From Bacteroidales bacterium (GTDB taxonomy: Bacteria; Bacteroidota; Bacteroidia; Bacteroidales; UBA1402), in contig JALNXZ010000037.1 of NCBI GenBank assembly GCA_023230125.1, positions 1-10,749 on the forward strand: 10,749 bases of DNA. Direction: 5' to 3'. Below, in pieces: positions 7,509 to 10,749 of the stretch (the first letter of the stretch is position 1; each line of letters begins with the position of its first letter). The notes under the pieces were generated by a model. That model saw nothing but the letters and a program-made list of their open reading frames with translations, made no database searches and was not told where the DNA came from. The translations under genes were made by a program, and so were the position numbers.

Positions 7509-9169
7509 TATTTATTGATCAATATTTTACAACAATGCTTGAAAGATCCGGAAACTATAATATCAACCAAATAGACAGCATTGGGTAAATGTGAAACATC
7601 AAGATACGAAAATGCTCCGTCAAATTTCTTTTTCATCATTTTTTGTCCAAGGGTATTATAAATGGTCACTTCTAAAGGTTCGTCCGATATATGGGATTCC
7701 GAAAAGTACAATTTGTCTTTTGCAGGGTTCGGATAACAGTAATAATTGGCTTTGTCGTTTTTTTCAAAAGGGACGCGCAGAGCAAGCATAATTTCCCTGG
7801 CATTGGGAATACCATATCCATAAAGGGTATCAGGATATTCTGCACGGTCTCCGCTTTCTTTGATATATTGCCTTAATTCATTGGCCTTCAAGTTTGGCCA
7901 GTTACCCCATATACAGGCAGCCAATCCTGTCACCAATGGCGTCGAGAAAGAGGTTCCACTACCTTTTGTCAGGATTCCGGCACCGTTCAGGATGTAATCG
8001 TTTGAGCCACATGCCATTAAATCAGGCTTAATGCGCCCATCTGAAGTAGGTCCGACAGAACTGAAAGCACTTTTTGAAAAATCAGATTGAACGGAACCGA
8101 TCGTCAGAACGTTCTCTGCATCTGACGGGAAAGATATCTTTTTCCAGACTTTATTACCTTCATTTCCGGCACTGAAAATCAACAACATACCCTTTGTTGC
8201 CGCAATGTTTGCCGCACGGGTAATGAATGCGGTCTTCCCGTCCAATTGATCTATCTGATAGGATAATTCAGCCATGTCATACGTAAAATAGCCTAAAGAA
8301 GTAGAAATGATATCGACACCGATACTATCTGCAAATTCAGCTGCCGCTATCCAATAATCTTCTTCAATCGGATATTCGGAAAGAACATCTTCAGAACGCA
8401 ACAAACAGTAGTCTGCTTCTGGTGCAGAGCCTACAAAATAATATTCTTCATTGGCCGCCAAAACGGACAATACAGATGTTCCATGGGCGTGCCCTTGATA
8501 AATGTTTGAAGGAGGATAGATAAAATCTTTAGCAGCCACCAAAGACAGGTCTTTGAACCAGGACATGGTATCAACGCCATAGAAGCCGGCATCCACCACC
8601 GCAATGATCTTACCTGCCCCTTTATGACCTGCACTATGTAAATCCATCAGATTCAACATATTAATTTGCAAATCCGCTTTTCCGTAATATTTGGATGAGT
8701 CCACTTCCACTCTTAAATCTTTAGCAGCCAAATTACTTTTTAGAATTTTTGAGGTTGACGGATTACGCCATACCAACTGAACCGATTTGACAAAAGGCAA
8801 GGACACAAGCGTGTTTATGCACAAAGAATCGGGCGCAGAAACGACTGCCGTATTCATCCAGCGGGATTGTGTGACGATGGTGAAACCTTGATCACGTATC
8901 GACTTCAAATAGTTTTCAGAAACCGGATAATCTGTAGAATCCAAATCAATATCCTGAGCCATACGACGTTTCAGCGATATCTGTGATAGTGCGGGTATGA
9001 TATTGAGGGTCGCAGAATTAAGCTGAAAAGCTGGAATGGAAAATGAATAAGCAGAGGACTGGGTAATTTGCTTATCCTTCAGGTAAACACGAAAACGCAT
9101 CAGATCTTCGCCAGCCTGTATCAAACCAGGTAGTAACAAAGCAAAAAATAGCAGCGTTCTCTTTTTCAT
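7508..9169 (-). CDS. Secreted S8 subtilase with type IX secretion sorting domain
   Basis: A 553-residue serine protease predicted to be exported and then sorted to the outer surface. Residues 1-19 are a signal peptide (MKKRTLLFFALLLPGLIQA). A prodomain-like region follows (about 20-170). The subtilisin domain (about 175-465) has the complete triad: Asp193 in VVDAGF, His229 in HAHGTSV and Ser407 in GSGTSFSTP, plus the oxyanion Asn336 in FSAGNEGN. The last 80 residues form a Por/T9SS C-terminal domain: YCYPNPAKDKLYF (477-489), VTIYNTLGQKMMKKKF (501-516), LDVSHLPNAVYLVDI (523-537) and a basic end, KILINK. An upstream in-frame ATG at 9244 would add 25 residues before the signal peptide and cover the putative promoter, so I chose 9169. 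The stop codon overlaps the xseA start. The physiological substrate is not visible. Confidence 0.95.
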   Translation of the reverse strand: MKKRTLLFFALLLPGLIQAGEDLMRFRVYLKDKQITQSSAYSFSIPAFQLNSATLNIIPALSQISLKRRMAQDIDLDSTDYPVSENYLKSIRDQGFTIVTQSRWMNTAVVSAPDSLCINTLVSLPFVKSVQLVWRNPSTSKILKSNLAAKDLRVEVDSSKYYGKADLQINMLNLMDLHSAGHKGAGKIIAVVDAGFYGVDTMSWFKDLSLVAAKDFIYPPSNIYQGHAHGTSVLSVLAANEEYYFVGSAPEADYCLLRSEDVLSEYPIEEDYWIAAAEFADSIGVDIISTSLGYFTYDMAELSYQIDQLDGKTAFITRAANIAATKGMLLIFSAGNEGNKVWKKISFPSDAENVLTIGSVQSDFSKSAFSSVGPTSDGRIKPDLMACGSNDYILNGAGILTKGSGTSFSTPLVTGLAACIWGNWPNLKANELRQYIKESGDRAEYPDTLYGYGIPNAREIMLALRVPFEKNDKANYYCYPNPAKDKLYFSESHISDEPLEVTIYNTLGQKMMKKKFDGAFSYLDVSHLPNAVYLVDIIVSGSFKHCCKILINK

Positions 9170-9224
9170 CAAATCAGGAAACTTTACACGTTCTGTAACA
9201 TTTAAAAAGACCGGCAGGTCATGA

Positions 9225-9232
9225 CAAATGTA
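9225..9232 (-). promoter_or_regulatory. Putative -7 promoter element for the subtilase-xseA-xseB-ispD-recG run
   Basis: On the minus strand TACATTTG matches the Bacteroidota -7 consensus TAnnTTTG exactly, in the 132-base gap between ispF and the subtilase gene. A CTTG lies 18 bases upstream, slightly short of the usual -33 spacing. The predicted leader is about 50 bases and holds a small GACC-TGCC-GGTC inverted repeat. Confidence 0.45.
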
Positions 9233-9301
9233 CAAAAAATCCAATCAAAGCAAGATGCAATTATCTGGACAAATAACGCTTCAATCAGTTTAAGAATCTG
9301 G

Positions 9302-9790
9302 TCAATGATTGGAGTTCCGAGTAATTAGAACAACGGCAGAAGCGGATATCCCTTCTCCCCGGCCAGTATATCCGAGTTTTTCTGTGGTGGTGGCCTTGAT
9401 GGAAACGGCATCAGGGTCTATACCCATCAAATGGGCAAGACAAGACTGCATCTCCGGAATGAAAGGGTTTATTTTGGGATGTTCAGCACAAACAGTCGAG
9501 TCAATATTGCCAACAGCCCATGATTTTTCGCTCAAAAGAGCTACGGTTTTTTTCAATAAGATTTTGCTGTCTATACCGGCATATATTTCGGATGTATCCG
9601 GAAAATGAAAACCGATATCCCGCAAATTAGCAGCTCCAAGAAGGGCATCACAAATCGCATGAATCAACACATCGGCATCAGAATGTCCAAACAAACCTTT
9701 TTCATAAGGGATTAATATTCCGCCCAAAAACAAAGGCCTGTCATTAACCAAACGATGCACATCAAAACCATATCCTACGCGAATATCCAT
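9302..9790 (-). CDS. ispF: 2-C-methyl-D-erythritol 2,4-cyclodiphosphate synthase
   Basis: IspF closes CDP-methylerythritol 2-phosphate into the cyclic diphosphate with release of CMP, the fifth step of the MEP pathway, as a zinc-dependent trimer. The 162-residue length fits the family. The start MDIRVGYGFDVHRL carries metal ligands Asp10 and His12; His44 is in the HSDADVLIHAICDA block (36-49). DIGFHFPDTSEIYAG (58-72) and ATTTEKLGYTGRGEGI (133-148) are the other conserved blocks. An in-frame start at 9910 would add 40 residues that overlap porV and resemble nothing in the family, so 9790 is the true start. It follows porV by 13 bases, the same porV-ispF order as in Porphyromonas gingivalis, and is probably cotranscribed with it. 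Confidence 0.98.
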   Translation of the reverse strand: MDIRVGYGFDVHRLVNDRPLFLGGILIPYEKGLFGHSDADVLIHAICDALLGAANLRDIGFHFPDTSEIYAGIDSKILLKKTVALLSEKSWAVGNIDSTVCAEHPKINPFIPEMQSCLAHLMGIDPDAVSIKATTTEKLGYTGRGEGISASAVVLITRNSNH

Positions 9791-9803
9791 AGTCCGGCTT
9801 TTT

Positions 9804-10749
9804 TTATTTTCCGAGCAGCATTCTAATACCTTCCATATCAAACGCAAGGGTAAAACGCAGGGTTTCGTCAAGTGGATTGCTTTGCGCCTGTGATACCAGA
9901 TAAGAAGCATCCAATCGGAACATGCTCATTTTGAAACCGGCACCGAAAGTGAAATATTTTCTGTTTCCCTTATATTCGTTTTCATAATAATAGCCACCAC
10001 GTACAAAAAATTGCTTGTTGTAAGCGTATTCCACACCGACAGATCCGTAAATTTCCTGTAACTCTTCTTTTATACCACCGGGTGCATCTCCAAAAGATTT
10101 AAAGATTCCGGCAATAGAAGAGACATCCGTAGTCACCTCATTGGTATCTTTGGGGGTAGGTACCAATAATTTATTGACATCCATGGAAATATTAAAGGTA
10201 TTGTAATCATCAATTGGATAGCTGACCGTTGTTCCCAAACGCAGGTTGGTAGGAATGAAATAGCTGCTATTGCCACCATCGTAGGAAATTTTTGTACCAA
10301 TATTTGCGATATTTGCGCCGAAAGCTACAGAACCTTTTTCGCGTCCAAAATAAACAGGTGTCTTATAGTAGGCAGCAATATCTGCGGCAAAAGCTGTTCC
10401 TGCAGGATCCTCCCCACTCATCAGGTCAGACACGATGTATCGCAAAGAAACGGCCATGGAGAGTTTTTCGGAAAGCATCCTTGAATAGGCAACATCAATG
10501 GCCATTTCATAAGGTTGTATGGAAGTTGTCGGCCCGTCGAGTTCAGTTCTAAGTATAACTTCTCCAAGGGAAAAATAGCGTAAAGATCCACTGATGGCTT
10601 GTTGTTCATCAAGTTTGTAATAGCCTGCCAGATAGGCCAAATCAATATCTGATGCCAATTTGGATAACCATGGAGTATATGACAAAGAAAAGCCCGCGTT
10701 ACTTTCTATCTGGGCATATTTGGAAGGATTCCAGTATTGTGAGTTCACA
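9804..10749 (-). CDS. porV: Type IX secretion outer-membrane protein PorV (LptO), N-terminus missing
   Basis: About 315 residues of an outer-membrane beta-barrel are present and the frame is open at the right edge. The first codon in frame, GTG at 10748, is internal (Val) rather than a start, because the block VNSQYWNPSKYA is an internal conserved region of PorV, where roughly 70-80 residues including the signal peptide should precede it. The rest is alternating beta-strand sequence rich in aromatic residues, such as RYIVSDLMSG, GSVAFGANIANIGTKISYDG, FFVRGGYYYENEYKGNRKYF and FTFGAGFKM, ending MEGIRMLLGK. PorV accepts T9SS cargo carrying the C-terminal sorting domain from the SprA channel and passes it to the PorU sortase complex. 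The 13-base gap to ispF supports the identity, since porU-porV-ispF is a known order; porU would be expected just outside the window. A related PorQ/PorP barrel is the main alternative but fits less well. Confidence 0.9.
   Translation of the reverse strand, partial: VNSQYWNPSKYAQIESNAGFSLSYTPWLSKLASDIDLAYLAGYYKLDEQQAISGSLRYFSLGEVILRTELDGPTTSIQPYEMAIDVAYSRMLSEKLSMAVSLRYIVSDLMSGEDPAGTAFAADIAAYYKTPVYFGREKGSVAFGANIANIGTKISYDGGNSSYFIPTNLRLGTTVSYPIDDYNTFNISMDVNKLLVPTPKDTNEVTTDVSSIAGIFKSFGDAPGGIKEELQEIYGSVGVEYAYNKQFFVRGGYYYENEYKGNRKYFTFGAGFKMSMFRLDASYLVSQAQSNPLDETLRFTLAFDMEGIRMLLGK

Noticed and set aside
7119..7574. Plus-strand open frame of 151 codons across the xseA start
   Set aside because: Antisense to xseA and the subtilase end; the protein sequence looks like a complement of coding DNA and has no domain signature.
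9207..9223. GACC-TGCC-GGTC hairpin followed by five T on the minus strand, as a terminator after ispF
   Set aside because: The stem is only 4 base pairs, too weak for an intrinsic terminator, and it lies downstream of the putative subtilase promoter.
9170..9244. N-terminal extension of the subtilase by 25 residues
   Set aside because: It would place polar sequence before a clear signal peptide and cover the putative promoter; the ATG at 9169 fits better.
9791..9910. N-terminal extension of ispF by 40 residues
   Set aside because: The extension overlaps porV in another frame and resembles no IspF; the family N-terminus matches the ATG at 9790.
1..10749. A novel defence, mobile or biosynthetic system
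   Set aside because: All eleven genes fall into recognised families with intact motifs where seen, there are no repeats of array type, no transposase or integrase, and no run of unknown genes.

Overview
The window looks like ordinary chromosome from a Bacteroidota bacterium, most likely a Bacteroidales member that carries a type IX secretion system (T9SS). Three things point there: a PorV-type outer-membrane protein immediately before ispF (the order known from Porphyromonas gingivalis), a subtilase ending in a typical T9SS C-terminal sorting domain, and the DUF1599 - DoxX/MauE-like - tpiA cluster seen in Bacteroides relatives. Three intergenic stretches also hold TAnnTTTG-type -7 elements, the Bacteroidota promoter form. 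I cannot fix the genus or family from sequence alone.

All eleven genes are on the minus strand, so transcription runs from the right edge to the left. In that order: porV (9804-10749, N-terminus cut off by the window edge), ispF (9302-9790), a secreted S8 subtilase with a T9SS sorting domain (7508-9169), xseA (6192-7508), xseB (5999-6199), ispD (5297-5983), recG (3193-5292), an M23/LysM cell-wall peptidase (2157-3083), a duplicated DUF1599 protein (1556-2107), a DoxX/MauE-like membrane protein (256-1539) and the start of tpiA (1-228, cut off by the left edge).

Spacing suggests three or four transcription units. porV-ispF form the tail of one. The subtilase has its own promoter-like -7 element and is followed without a break by xseA (1-nt TAATG overlap), xseB (8-nt overlap), ispD (15-nt gap) and recG (4-nt gap, GTG start). 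The M23 peptidase has a separate AT-rich promoter region with an inverted repeat over the -7 element. DUF1599, the DoxX-like protein and tpiA make a short cluster with a putative promoter whose -33 side overlaps the M23 stop codon.

The functions are mostly core housekeeping: isoprenoid precursor synthesis (IspD, IspF), DNA repair and recombination (ExoVII, RecG), peptidoglycan remodelling (M23/LysM) and glycolysis (TpiA). The cell-surface theme is the PorV component of the T9SS plus a likely T9SS cargo protease nearby. I found no mobile element, CRISPR array, RNA gene or gene-free stretch over 300 bases, and no clear new multi-gene system. The most open questions are the roles of the duplicated DUF1599 protein and of the DoxX/MauE protein with a degenerate thioredoxin-like domain.
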